Of a DNA stretch of 64,000 bases, positions 16,237-25,611 are shown piece by piece. The DNA is from Archangium sp. Lineage in GTDB: Bacteria; Myxococcota; Myxococcia; Myxococcales; Myxococcaceae. Both the position numbers and the translations under genes were made by a program. Location of the stretch: positions 1-64,000 of the forward strand of contig JAUYRZ010000082.1 in the NCBI GenBank assembly GCA_030695565.1, written 5' to 3'. Below the pieces are notes generated by a model that was not told the origin of the DNA, made no database searches, and worked only from the letters and a program-made list of their open reading frames with translations. Each line of letters opens with the position of its first letter. Position 1 is the stretch's first letter.

Positions 16237-18375
16237 TCAAGACCTGTCACGCGACTCGCTCGGCCCCTGGCAAAGCGCGCTCAGCAACGGCGCCCACGGC
16301 GAGCCGGCCTCACACAACCAGGCCTTGCGGTGCAGCGTGGCCAGCGCCTCTCCATCTTCGAGCAACCAGACCTGATCCGCGCGCGTGAGCACCTGCGGTC
16401 CCTGCGTCAGGCAGCGCTCCACCAACTCAGCTCGACGGGCACGCCGGGGCGCCGTGTTGCCGCGACGCCGCGCGAGCGCCACGTGCAGCCGATTCTTCCG
16501 GGGGTGCAGCACGGCGTCGGTGAACGCGTCGACCGCGGTGTGCGGCACGGCAGGCGCTGCGTTCAGCTCGGCGACCACCACCGGCGCCTCTTGCTCTTCC
16601 GGCGTGTTGAGCACGCCCCACTCACGCCACCGCCGGCCCGTGCGAAAGCGCCCGAGCCAGACCGAGACGGGCCCCGCGAGCAGCAACGGGATCGCCACCG
16701 GCAGGGCCCAGAGCATGAACGAAGGCCGCAGCCAGTACGCAAAAGCGCTCCAGGCCACGGCGAGCAACGCGCCGGGGAGATGCTTGACCAGCGCCTGGCG
16801 CCAACCCGACTCCTGCGTGCGGTTCTGCCCGGCCCAGCGCACCTCGACGTTGAACAAGGTGATCAACACGCTGAGGGTGTGACTGTTCATTCGCACCGGC
16901 GCGAGCAGCACCGAGATCAGCGACTCGATGAGCACGCCCAGGAACACGCGCGGCAACCCGCCCATCGCGCGCGTGCGTGCCCGATCGAGCGCGAGATCGA
17001 TCAACGCGAGCAGCTTGGGGGTGAACAAGAGAAAGACCGTGCTCGCCGCGAGGCGAATCGCCCACTGAGGGTGCCACTGGGGCCACACCGGGAACAAGTT
17101 GTGCGGCTCGGGAAAGTACTCGATGGGAAACAGCGTGAAGCGCGCCAGCTCGACGGTGAGCAGCACCAGGTAGGTGAACCAGAGCGCGGCCGAGAGGTAC
17201 GACATGATGCCGTTGATGAACGCGAGGCGATGCGCGAACGCGAAGCCGCGGCGGAAGAGAAACCAGAGGTGCTGCAGGTTGCCGTGCGCCCAGCGCCGGT
17301 CGCGCGCCAGCTCGTCGTCGAGCGTGGGTGGTGGCTCTTCGTAACTTCCACCCAGCTCGGGATCGAGCCAGACCTCGTAGCCCGCCTTGCGCATGTACGC
17401 GGCCTCGACGAAGTCGTGGCTGAGCACCGAGCCGCTCAAGAAGCCGTGGCCTCGCAGCCGGCGCAGCCCGCAGTGCTTCATGAAGGCGTCGACCCGGATG
17501 ATGCCGTTGTGGCCCCAGAACGAAGCGTCGCCCAGTTGCAGCGCGGCGAGCCCGTCGGTGAACAACGGGCCGTAGAGGCTGCTGGAGAACTGCTGCACGC
17601 GCGCGTGAGGCGAGGCGGCGTTGATCAACCGCGGCCGGGTCTGGAGGATACCGGTGCGCGGTGAGGCCTCCATCAATCTCACGAGCCGCACCAGGGTCTC
17701 GCCGCTCATCACGCTGTCGGCGTCCATCACGATGGCGTAGCGAAAGCTGCGGCCCCAACGCCTCAGGAAGTCGCCGATGTTTCCCGTCTTGCGGTTGAGG
17801 TTCACGCCGCGACGCCGGTAGTGGATCGGGGGCATGCCCAGCTCGACGCGCAGCGCGTGCCACGCCTCGCGTTCACGCAGCCAGTGCTGGGGGTTGCGGC
17901 TGTCCGACAAGATGAAGAGCTCGAATGAATCGGCGCCGCCGCTGCGTTGCAGGTCGCGCCAGGTGCTGCGAATGCCCGCGAAGGTGCGCTCCACGTCTTC
18001 GTGGAAGATGGGCACCAGGAGGGCCGTGCGCGCGAGGGGAAGCGACCGGCTCGTCTCCGCCAGCCACGTGCTGGGGCTGAAGCGGTCTCCACCGAGCCGG
18101 CGGATCACGAAGCCGAACAGGGCCACCCAGAAGCCCGAGGAGATCCACGAGAAGAGCACGAAGAACACCGCGAGAATCGCGCGCTCCAGCCAGAGGTCGC
18201 CCCGGTACGGCAACACGCTCCTGAGCGCCCAGGTGGCCGCGATGGACTGCCCGAAGACGCCGATGAAGACCAGCGCGCGCCTGAGTCGCCCGGCGTTCTG
18301 CCATCGAGGTGGGGCGCTCGTCTGGGCGGGTGCACCGGAGTGGACCAGGGTCTCCACGTGCGCCTCAGCGACCAT
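16237..18375 (-). CDS. opgH: Glucans biosynthesis glucosyltransferase H (OpgH/MdoH)
   Basis: YRRRGVNLNRKTGNIGDFLRRWG, MDADSVMSGETLVRLVRLMEASPRTGILQTRP, FWGHNGIIRVDAFM, SHDFVEAAYMRKAGYEVWL, RDRRWAHGNLQH. Confidence 0.92.
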   Translation of the reverse strand: MVAEAHVETLVHSGAPAQTSAPPRWQNAGRLRRALVFIGVFGQSIAATWALRSVLPYRGDLWLERAILAVFFVLFSWISSGFWVALFGFVIRRLGGDRFSPSTWLAETSRSLPLARTALLVPIFHEDVERTFAGIRSTWRDLQRSGGADSFELFILSDSRNPQHWLREREAWHALRVELGMPPIHYRRRGVNLNRKTGNIGDFLRRWGRSFRYAIVMDADSVMSGETLVRLVRLMEASPRTGILQTRPRLINAASPHARVQQFSSSLYGPLFTDGLAALQLGDASFWGHNGIIRVDAFMKHCGLRRLRGHGFLSGSVLSHDFVEAAYMRKAGYEVWLDPELGGSYEEPPPTLDDELARDRRWAHGNLQHLWFLFRRGFAFAHRLAFINGIMSYLSAALWFTYLVLLTVELARFTLFPIEYFPEPHNLFPVWPQWHPQWAIRLAASTVFLLFTPKLLALIDLALDRARTRAMGGLPRVFLGVLIESLISVLLAPVRMNSHTLSVLITLFNVEVRWAGQNRTQESGWRQALVKHLPGALLAVAWSAFAYWLRPSFMLWALPVAIPLLLAGPVSVWLGRFRTGRRWREWGVLNTPEEQEAPVVVAELNAAPAVPHTAVDAFTDAVLHPRKNRLHVALARRRGNTAPRRARRAELVERCLTQGPQVLTRADQVWLLEDGEALATLHRKAWLCEAGSPWAPLLSALCQGPSESRDRS

Positions 18376-18622
18376 CGCTTGCGTAGGCGATGTGGCCTCG
18401 CAGCACCGGCGGTGCACTCGTTTGGATCGGCGGAATCCAGGAGGTGAGCGACTCGAGCTGCCGCCAGATGGCCGCGCCGCCTTCTCCCTCACCCGCATCG
18501 GCCAGCGCGTTCATCGAGCTCCGCATGCCCTGCAGCGCGCTGGGCCCATCGACCCCGCTCAAGCGCAGGTAGCAGTACGCGCGCTGGAGCAGCTGCAGGT
18601 TGAGCTCGGAGCCGGGCGTCAT
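18365..18622 (-). CDS. Small conserved-looking protein (85 aa) between opgG and opgH
   Basis: ATGA overlap with the opgG stop (18619-18622) and 11-nt overlap with the opgH start; frame MTPGSELNLQLLQRAYCYLRLSG... Confidence 0.6.
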   Translation of the reverse strand: MTPGSELNLQLLQRAYCYLRLSGVDGPSALQGMRSSMNALADAGEGEGGAAIWRQLESLTSWIPPIQTSAPPVLRGHIAYASDGR

Positions 18623-20181
18623 CGGCCCAGCTCGGGAATGGGGTTCTCCTGCTGCAGGGTGTACGTCCACGTCTCGGTGAGCGCCTGGTTCTCGTGCAGC
18701 AACGCGCCCCGCAGCGCCAACGGCTTGTTCTCTGCGGGCCGCGCGAGGATCGCCAGGCGCCACACCTGGCTCGCTTCGACCCACGACACCGAGTGCTCCA
18801 GCACCTGGCCACCTTCCATCGCGCTCACCTCGGCGCGCAGGGGGGCCGACGGAGCCCGCGCCTCGAGCGCGCCGCCTTTGAAGTCGACCAGCACGCGGTA
18901 GCGCCCCTTGGAGTCGCCCGGCCCATCGAACTCGCCACGCCCCACGAAGGTGTGCACGCTGCGGCCGAGCACGCTGCGCGTCTCGGTGTTGGCCGCCTGC
19001 AACACCGGCGCGTCACCCACGTCGATGCGGTACTCGAAGGTCAACGCGCTGCCCGCCGCGACGGCCGCGGGCGGCGACCAGAAGGCCACGATGTTGTCGT
19101 TGGTCTCTTCTTTGGTGGGGAGCTCCACCAGCACCACCCGGCCCGGGCCCCAGCTGCCCACGGGCGTGATCCACATGCTGGGCCGGCGCTCGTAGCTCGC
19201 TTCGGGATCTTCGTAGGAGGAGAAGCGTTGATCTCGCTGCATCAGGCCGAAGCCCTTCACGTCGCGCACGATGAACGACTGCACGTTGAGCGTGCGTGGG
19301 TTCATCAACGGGTTCCACAACCACTCGCCGTTGCCGTCGTGTACCAGCAGCCCATCGGAGTCGTGCACCTCGGGCCGCCAGTGACCGAGCGGCCTCGAGG
19401 AAGGCTCGCCGTAGAAGAACATGCTGGTGAGCGGCGCCACGCCGAGCAGCTCCATGCGTTCGCGCGCGAAGAGCAGCGCCTTCACCTCGATGCGCGTGAC
19501 GTCTCCGGGGAAGACGGTGAACTGGTAGGCGCCGGTGAGCCGCTTGCTGTCGAGCAGGCCGTAGATGCGCATCGACTTCGCGTCGTTGGCGGGCTTCTCC
19601 AGCCAGAACTCGACGAAGGAGGGAAACTCTTCGCCCGACGGCAGTGCGGTGTCGATCGCCGCTCCGCGCCCGGAGAGCCCCCAGTTGTCGCCCTTGCCGA
19701 CCGCGCGGAAGTAGCTGGCGCCGGCGAAGACGAGAAACTGATCATGCACGGCAGGCGTGTTGAGGGGGAACGTGAGCTTGAAACCCGCGAAGCCGAGATC
19801 GGCGGGCACCTTGCGCATCAACTCCGTGTCGTCGCTGGTGAAGGCGTCGCGCTTGAACGGCAGCGGGGCCACGCTCTTCCCGTTGATGATGTTCAGCTTC
19901 ACGGGGTGCGTGAAGAAGAGACCGGGCACCATCATCATCACTTCGAAGCGGGAGCCGGTGCCGTGCCACAGGCTGCGCGCGGGCTCGAAGCGGATGCTGC
20001 GGAACTCGTCATACGAGAGCTTCCGCATGAAGGCGGGGACCTCAGGCGGCGCGGACCAGGGCCGCATCGAAAGGCCCTTCGCTTTCGCGGCCACCTGATC
20101 GAGGCCGAACTCCGCGCTCCACGCGGCCTGCGCGATGATCAGGCAGACGAAGAGCGCGCAGCGGCAATGTCGAGTCCCCAT
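18619..20181 (-). CDS. opgG: Glucan biosynthesis protein G (OpgG/MdoG)
   Basis: Signal peptide; YDEFRSIRFEP, FFTHPVKLNIING, GASYFRAVGKGDNWGLSGRGAAIDTALPSGEEFPSFVEFWLEKP, LTSMFFYGEPS, SYERRPSMWITPVGSWGPG. Confidence 0.92.
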   Translation of the reverse strand: MGTRHCRCALFVCLIIAQAAWSAEFGLDQVAAKAKGLSMRPWSAPPEVPAFMRKLSYDEFRSIRFEPARSLWHGTGSRFEVMMMVPGLFFTHPVKLNIINGKSVAPLPFKRDAFTSDDTELMRKVPADLGFAGFKLTFPLNTPAVHDQFLVFAGASYFRAVGKGDNWGLSGRGAAIDTALPSGEEFPSFVEFWLEKPANDAKSMRIYGLLDSKRLTGAYQFTVFPGDVTRIEVKALLFARERMELLGVAPLTSMFFYGEPSSRPLGHWRPEVHDSDGLLVHDGNGEWLWNPLMNPRTLNVQSFIVRDVKGFGLMQRDQRFSSYEDPEASYERRPSMWITPVGSWGPGRVVLVELPTKEETNDNIVAFWSPPAAVAAGSALTFEYRIDVGDAPVLQAANTETRSVLGRSVHTFVGRGEFDGPGDSKGRYRVLVDFKGGALEARAPSAPLRAEVSAMEGGQVLEHSVSWVEASQVWRLAILARPAENKPLALRGALLHENQALTETWTYTLQQENPIPELGR

Positions 20182-20326
20182 CGTCCCCCCGGTTCGAAGC
20201 TGGATTGCGCTGGGTGACTAATGAACATGCCGCGGCGCGGCACCACGAATCCCTGGGTGTGTGGGCCCCCGCTTTCGGCAGCGGTCAGCTTCTCTCGAAC
20301 AGGCGCGCCAATTCTGCGCCCACTCC

Positions 20327-21121
20327 TCAGGAGGAAGGCGGTGCGCTCTTCGGAACGAGGTGATGGCGAGCGGCAGCTTCGTGATTCGAGATGCCCTGCC
20401 GCGGGACCAATTCTTCCTTGCGCACCTTTCCGCCGCCCGCCGCGATCAGCTGATCGTCACGCTCGCCGGGATAGCTACCGGTAGCGACGATGACGACGTC
20501 CTTCACCTGCGCGAGGCCACCCTTCTTCACGGCACTCAGGATGGCGGTGTTCGCACCGGGGCCCTGCTCGCGCTCGAAGAGACAGTCGAGCAGCACGAGC
20601 TGATCGGCCTGCAGGGTTCCACTCGTCATCGCCGCGGCGATCGCCCGGCCTCCTGACGAATGCGCGGAGACCACGTACGTGGTGGCGCTCGTCTCGATGA
20701 CGCCCGCTCCGGCGAGCGCATCGCGGGTGGTGCCCGCTTGATCCTTCACGTTGTTCCAGTTGGTGTTGCCCAGGCCCACGTTGCCCTTCGCTTCCGGCAA
20801 CACCCAGACGCGCTGCGGATCTCTGAGCAGCTGCTCCTTGATGTTGCCGGTATGCGGGCCGGCCGCGGCGGCGATGGAGGTCGCGTCACCGTGAAAGTGC
20901 GTCTGCACCGTCACGGGCTTCGCGGGATCAAAACCGGGCGGCACCAGGGTGAGCGTCGGCGCACCTTGGTTGGCGCTGCTGATGGTCAGGATGATGCGCG
21001 CGCGCGGGAGAAACTCGGCCCAGGTCGACCTCGCCTGCTCGAGGGTGCGCGCCCATGCCGGAGGCAGCTGCGACAGCGCCTCGCGCGTGATGCTTCCCAC
21101 CTCGAACGTACGCGGCGGCAT
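20327..21121 (-). CDS. Hypothetical protein, possible alpha/beta-hydrolase-like
   Basis: TYVVSAHSSGGRAIAAAM nucleophile-elbow-like motif; start chosen at MPPRTFEV. Confidence 0.6.
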   Translation of the reverse strand: MPPRTFEVGSITREALSQLPPAWARTLEQARSTWAEFLPRARIILTISSANQGAPTLTLVPPGFDPAKPVTVQTHFHGDATSIAAAAGPHTGNIKEQLLRDPQRVWVLPEAKGNVGLGNTNWNNVKDQAGTTRDALAGAGVIETSATTYVVSAHSSGGRAIAAAMTSGTLQADQLVLLDCLFEREQGPGANTAILSAVKKGGLAQVKDVVIVATGSYPGERDDQLIAAGGGKVRKEELVPRQGISNHEAAARHHLVPKSAPPSS

Positions 21122-21231
21122 GGTGGAGGAGTCTGAGCCACCCAGCGCCGCGCGACAACTGCGTGAGCGCACCCGAACGTCGCCTCGCGCTCGCGGTGGC
21201 GATGGCGCGCTGCCGAGCGCATACTGCCCTC

Positions 21232-21501
21232 ATGATGGACGTTCGGACATGGGTTGAGCGGCAACGCGCCTCTCACGCCCGCGAAGACGAGCAGGAGGCC
21301 CGGCGTCTCGCGGCTCTCTCGCCAGACGAACGCGCCGAGTTGCTTGCGGCTCTGTGCGCCGGCGCCTTCCGGGTGCTGAAGGCCTTGCCTCCCGACGAGC
21401 AGCAAAAGGCACTGCTCTGGCGCGACCCGCTCCCCGCAAGCTCGCTCGCGGCTCTCTCGCGCCTCCGCAAGGCCTACCGGGGGCGCCCCGGTGGACGCTG
21501 A
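21232..21501 (+). CDS. Small hypothetical protein
   Basis: ORF MMDVRTWVERQRASHARED..., overlaps the next ORF by 11 nt. Confidence 0.55.
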   Translation: MMDVRTWVERQRASHAREDEQEARRLAALSPDERAELLAALCAGAFRVLKALPPDEQQKALLWRDPLPASSLAALSRLRKAYRGRPGGR

Positions 21502-22015
21502 CATCGCGGAAGCCGCCAAGCGGGTCGGGCAGGCGCTCGAAGGCGCCGGGGTCGACTACGAGGCTCTGTGGCTCAGCTCACGCTGGCTGCGGATCGAGCT
21601 TGCGGCAGTCGCGGTATCCGAGGCGGAGGCGCGGGGCCTGTGTGAGGGCGACCTGTTGCTCGTCGAGCCGTCTGTGCTTCGAACTGACCTCGAGGAGCGG
21701 GGCTCGGCCCTGTTGGTGCTGAGCACCGGAAGTCGGTTCGAGGTCGAGTTGGCACTCGAGAAGAACGAGTGGTTGGCGCATATCAAGCAGGTGCTGCCAT
21801 TCGAATCGGCTCGCGATTTCGTCTCAGTCAATCTCGTGCATCGGTTGCTGGATTCGCGCGAGTTTCCCGACATCCGACCCGGGGCGACGCTCGCGCTCAA
21901 CACCGTACCCACTGATCAATTGATCATTTGGTGGCGTGAGGAACTCCTCGGCACTGGAGCCTTCATCGAGATCGATGAGCAGATTGGTGTGCGTGTGATC
22001 GCGTTGGCCATCTAG
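21491..22015 (+). CDS. Hypothetical protein
   Basis: 174-aa ORF, GTG start, coupled to the preceding ORF. Confidence 0.65.
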   Translation: MDADIAEAAKRVGQALEGAGVDYEALWLSSRWLRIELAAVAVSEAEARGLCEGDLLLVEPSVLRTDLEERGSALLVLSTGSRFEVELALEKNEWLAHIKQVLPFESARDFVSVNLVHRLLDSREFPDIRPGATLALNTVPTDQLIIWWREELLGTGAFIEIDEQIGVRVIALAI

Positions 22016-22028
22016 ACCCTCACCCTGA

Positions 22029-22058
22029 CCCTCTCCCGAAGGGCCCGAAGGGAGAGGG
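22029..22058. repeat. Palindromic dispersed repeat, identical to 10760-10789
   Basis: ccctctcccgaagggcccgaagggagaggg. Confidence 0.85.
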
Positions 22059-22065
22059 AAAGAAG

Positions 22066-22806
22066 TCACCAGGTGAAGGCGGCGCGCTCTTCGGGCGTGA
22101 ACGGATCGACCTCGGCCGGGTAACCCACGCTCCACAACGTCAGTGGCTCGGGCGGCGCAGTCGGGCAGTAGAAGTTCTTCTGCTCCAACAGGCCCGCTCG
22201 GAATTGCTCCATCGTCACCGCGCCCGTCGAGACCGCGGTCATGCCGCCCACCAGCATGCGCACCATGTGCCGCGCGAAGCCCTCGCCGATGAAACGCAGC
22301 GTGAGGCCCACCGGGGTGGGCATGAACTCGATCGAGTTCACCGTGCGCGGTTTGTCTTCGCTCGTCTTGAAATGAAACGCCTTGAAGCTGCGCGTACCGG
22401 GAATCAGCGCGGCCGCTTCACGCAGCAGGGCCTCGTCACCCAGCTGATCCGTGCGCAGCACGTAACGGTACTCCTTCGAGTTCGCGCTCCACGCTGCGTG
22501 AAAGCCGGTCTTCACTTCGCGCGCGAGGTGAATGCCGATGTCCGAGGGCAACACCGCGTTGAGCCGGGGCACCAGGTCTTCCGCTGCGATCTCGCGCTCC
22601 AGCCGGCCGCTGAGCACCTGCATGCGCGCGCTCACGAACTTGTCGGTTCGCCCCGCCACCACCGGGTTGCGCGTCAGGCCCGCGAGGGAAAAGGCCTTGA
22701 GCAGCTCGAGCTGCACCGTGCGGCGGTTCTGCTGCTGCTGGTAACCGTAGAACTCGGCGCCGCGATACCAGCACCAGAGCGCGACGATCTTGAATGGACC
22801 ACTCAC
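22066..22806 (-). CDS. TruA-like tRNA pseudouridine synthase, divergent
   Basis: YRGAEFYGYQQQQNRRTVQ, GRTDKFVSAR (catalytic Asp retained), KEYRYVLRT, RFIGEGFARHMVRMLVGGM. Confidence 0.85.
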   Translation of the reverse strand: MSGPFKIVALWCWYRGAEFYGYQQQQNRRTVQLELLKAFSLAGLTRNPVVAGRTDKFVSARMQVLSGRLEREIAAEDLVPRLNAVLPSDIGIHLAREVKTGFHAAWSANSKEYRYVLRTDQLGDEALLREAAALIPGTRSFKAFHFKTSEDKPRTVNSIEFMPTPVGLTLRFIGEGFARHMVRMLVGGMTAVSTGAVTMEQFRAGLLEQKNFYCPTAPPEPLTLWSVGYPAEVDPFTPEERAAFTW

Positions 22807-22844
22807 GGCGCGCGACCTTACAGCCGGCGTTAGACTCGCGCCGC

Positions 22845-23738
22845 ATGAGTGAGCTCAACTCAATCCTCCTGGCGGCGCGCCAGGCCTGGGCGAACGGTGA
22901 GACGCCCGTGCTCGCCACCGTCGTCGCCACCCGCGGCTCGTCGTACCGGAAGCCCGGCGCCCGCATGCTCGTCACCGCGCAAGGCTGGCAGGCCGGCAGC
23001 ATCAGCGGCGGCTGTCTCGAGGCCGACGTGGTGCGCCGCGCGGCGTGGCTGGTCGAGCAGGGAAACCCCATCGTGCGCACCTACGACACCTCGGCTGATG
23101 GTGAGGTCGCGCTGGGCTGCGGCGGTGAGGTCGACGTGCTGCTCGAGCCGTTTCGCGCTGACGGGCCCACGGCTCGCGCGATGGTGCAGGTGATCGAGAC
23201 GCGCCAACCCGTCGAGCTCACGGTGATGGAGGGGCGCACCGAGACCCTGCGTCCTTCAGTGCGGCTGGTGGTGTGTGGCGCCGGGCACGATGCGTTGCCG
23301 GTGCACAGCATGGCGAGCGCGCTGGGGTGGGATGTGCACGTGGTCGATTGGCGGTCGGCGCAGGCGACTCGCGCTCGGTTTCCCGGGGCGACCACGCAGG
23401 TGCTCGCTCCGGAGGCGCTGAAGGAGCTGCCGCTCGAGGCCGGGTGTGCGGTGGTCGTGATGTCGCACCATCTCGTCTATGACGCGCGCGTGCTCGAGGC
23501 GGTGTTGCGCTCACCGCTGCCGGCGTACATCGGGGTGCTGGGGCCGGCGAAACGCACCCGCGAGCTCCTCGCGATGTTGCCGGCTGGGTTGGACCTCGCG
23601 CGACTTCATGCACCCGTGGGTCTGGCGCTCGGGGGTGAAGGGCCCGCTTCGGTGGCCCTCGCGATCGTGGCGGAGATTCATGCGGTGCTTCATGGGGCGC
23701 GTGGAACTTCGAGGCATGAAGTGAGTCCTTCACCCTGA
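22845..23738 (+). CDS. XdhC/CoxI family protein
   Basis: ETPVLATVVATRGSSYRKPGARMLVT, GSISGGCLEADVV, GCGGEVDVLLEP. Confidence 0.9.
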   Translation: MSELNSILLAARQAWANGETPVLATVVATRGSSYRKPGARMLVTAQGWQAGSISGGCLEADVVRRAAWLVEQGNPIVRTYDTSADGEVALGCGGEVDVLLEPFRADGPTARAMVQVIETRQPVELTVMEGRTETLRPSVRLVVCGAGHDALPVHSMASALGWDVHVVDWRSAQATRARFPGATTQVLAPEALKELPLEAGCAVVVMSHHLVYDARVLEAVLRSPLPAYIGVLGPAKRTRELLAMLPAGLDLARLHAPVGLALGGEGPASVALAIVAEIHAVLHGARGTSRHEVSPSP

Positions 23739-23758
23739 CCCTCCCGAAGGGAGAGGGG
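23731..23758. repeat. Shortened copy of the palindromic dispersed repeat
   Basis: caccctgaccctcccgaagggagagggg. Confidence 0.6.
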
Positions 23759-23785
23759 TCGCACCTGTGGTATCGAGGTGCCCCG

Positions 23786-24833
23786 ATGCGGCGTTCGCTT
23801 CTGTGCTTCTTGCTGATCAGCTGTGCGCCCACGCCCGCGGTGAAGACGCCCGAGCCAGATGAGCTCACCGCGCTGCTCACCAGCATCCCCCCGCTCTGTG
23901 CGGCCGTCGCACCCCTCGAGAAGATCAGCTGCCCTCCGGACACCGCCCGTGCCCACCGGTGCGTGCATCGTCGAACGTTTCGACCTGCGCTCGAACCGGC
24001 TCACCGACCGTCTCGTGTACGCGGGCAGCGACCTGGTGCACGAAGAACGCGTGGTCTCCGCTCACACCAAAGAGAACACCACCTTCACGTACGACGAGGG
24101 CCATCGCCTGGTGGAGAAGACACTCTGCCTCAACGCCGGCGCGGGTGAACCCGAGTGGCATCCCTCCTGGCGGCCACCGATGGCCGTCTACGACGAGCCC
24201 CTCACTGCTCAGACCCGCACCGTCATCTTCTACGAAGGCGACACCCGCTCGCCCCGCTTCGCGCGCATCGACAGCAGCTCCGGCGAAGACGGGTACCGGA
24301 TGAAGCTCTGCTACGCGTACGACGCGGCGGGCCAACGAGCACGCCGGTTTCAGACCTTCCGGACCCAGGTCGAAGCCGCGCTGCAGGTGCAGGTGCGCAG
24401 CTACACGCGAAAAGGTGGCCAGCTCTCCGCGATCGAGACGAAGAACCTCGCGCTCAAAGGCCGCGCGCTGGCAGGCCAGACCAACTCGCGGGTCGACTTC
24501 CTCTACGACGAGGCGCGCCGCCTCACCGGGTACCGCACGGGCGAGTACACCACCCGGCTTCGGTATGACGAACGCGGGCGCTTCGTCGCCTTCGCTGGCA
24601 CCACCTTCGAGTCAGACGACGCCGGCCGGCTGCAGCGCTTTCACGCCGGAGATCCCGCCCTCGATGGCCGCTTCGAGTGGGATGCTTCGGGTCGCATCGA
24701 ACGCGCCTCGTTCGAGAGTGGTGATGGCTATCGGGTGACCTACGCTCCCACCTGCGCCGCGGGCTTTTCACCGCCGCCCGTCACTCCCAGCGTGGAGGGG
24801 TACCTGTTCTACGAGGGGAAGGACGAGCTCTGA
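23786..24833 (+). pseudogene. Lipoprotein with YD/RHS-like repeats, apparently frameshifted between ~23935 and 23965
   Basis: Signal/lipobox MRRSLLCFLLISCAPTPAV is in frame 23786, while the protein-like body (CIVERFDLRSNRLTDRLVYAGSDLVHEER...FLYDEARRLTGYRTG...RYDERGRFVAF) is in frame 23859. Confidence 0.55.
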
Positions 24834-24864
24834 AAGTGCGCTATCTGCGCGGGAGGGACCGCCC

Positions 24865-25482
24865 ATGAAGAAGACCGTCGTGAAGAGTGTGAAGAAGCCC
24901 GCGAAGAAGAAGGCTGCGGCGAAGAAGCGCGCGCCGAAGAAGCCCTCCTCGACGAAGGCGGCTTCGATGGAGCGCGGCGTGCACCCCAAACTCACCTGGC
25001 TCATCGCCCACCTGAAGCCCGGCCGCTACGCCGGTGGCCTGCTGCAGTTCTCGCCCCCCGGCACGCACGCCAACGAGCTGGGGCCGTGGTTGAGGGGGCG
25101 CACCGATGGGCGCACCTCGATCGGCCGCACCGCCTTCGGTGAGCTGCTGGTCTTCCGCGATCTCCGTGAGCACGCCACCTCGTTGGGCATGGAAGACGCC
25201 GAGACCGCCTGCGACGTGGCGGCGATCGACATTCACTTCAAGCGCATGAAGATCCTCGCCACCTCGGCCGAGGAGTTCGTGGCGCTGCTCGACGACGCCG
25301 AGTGGCAGAAGGCGTTCCTGCGCAAGCCGCTCTACCTCGCCGCCAAAGCGCGCGTGGGTGACTGGGAGCAGCACGAGTGTTTCGGCTTCGTGCCCGCGCT
25401 CGCGCTGGGTGGCCGTGAGCAGGCCGCTTCCGTCGAGCGCGTCGACTGGCGCGTGTACCAGGCATTGCTGCTCCAGATGTGA
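24865..25482 (+). CDS. DUF1851/Tdi1-like immunity-type domain with Lys/Ala-rich (histone H1-like) N-terminal tail
   Basis: MKKTVVKSVKKPAKKKAAAKKRAPKKPSSTKAAS tail, then ELGPWLRGRTDGRTSIGRTAFGELLVFRD...; DUF1851 assignment is by pattern only. Confidence 0.6.
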   Translation: MKKTVVKSVKKPAKKKAAAKKRAPKKPSSTKAASMERGVHPKLTWLIAHLKPGRYAGGLLQFSPPGTHANELGPWLRGRTDGRTSIGRTAFGELLVFRDLREHATSLGMEDAETACDVAAIDIHFKRMKILATSAEEFVALLDDAEWQKAFLRKPLYLAAKARVGDWEQHECFGFVPALALGGREQAASVERVDWRVYQALLLQM

Positions 25483-25611
25483 GGGGCGGTTCGCAGCCGG
25501 ACCCACGTCGAAAATTCTTCGACGCAGTGCGGCGTTCACCGCTCCCGCCCAAAACCGGGGTGGAGACGAAGTCCGTGGACATCGAGGCGGAGCGGGGCGA
25601 ACTTCCCCCGC

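Noticed and set aside
16108-17664. 518-aa plus-strand ORF antisense to opgH
   Set aside because: Shadow ORF of GC-rich codon bias; Arg/Gln/His-rich translation without domains, while the minus frame is clearly OpgH.
18694-20217. 507-aa plus-strand ORF antisense to opgG
   Set aside because: Antisense artefact (His/Arg/Glu-rich); opgG is unmistakable on the minus strand.
23786-24833. Programmed ribosomal frameshifting
   Set aside because: No slippery heptamer or downstream structure identified; mutation or sequencing error is the simpler explanation.
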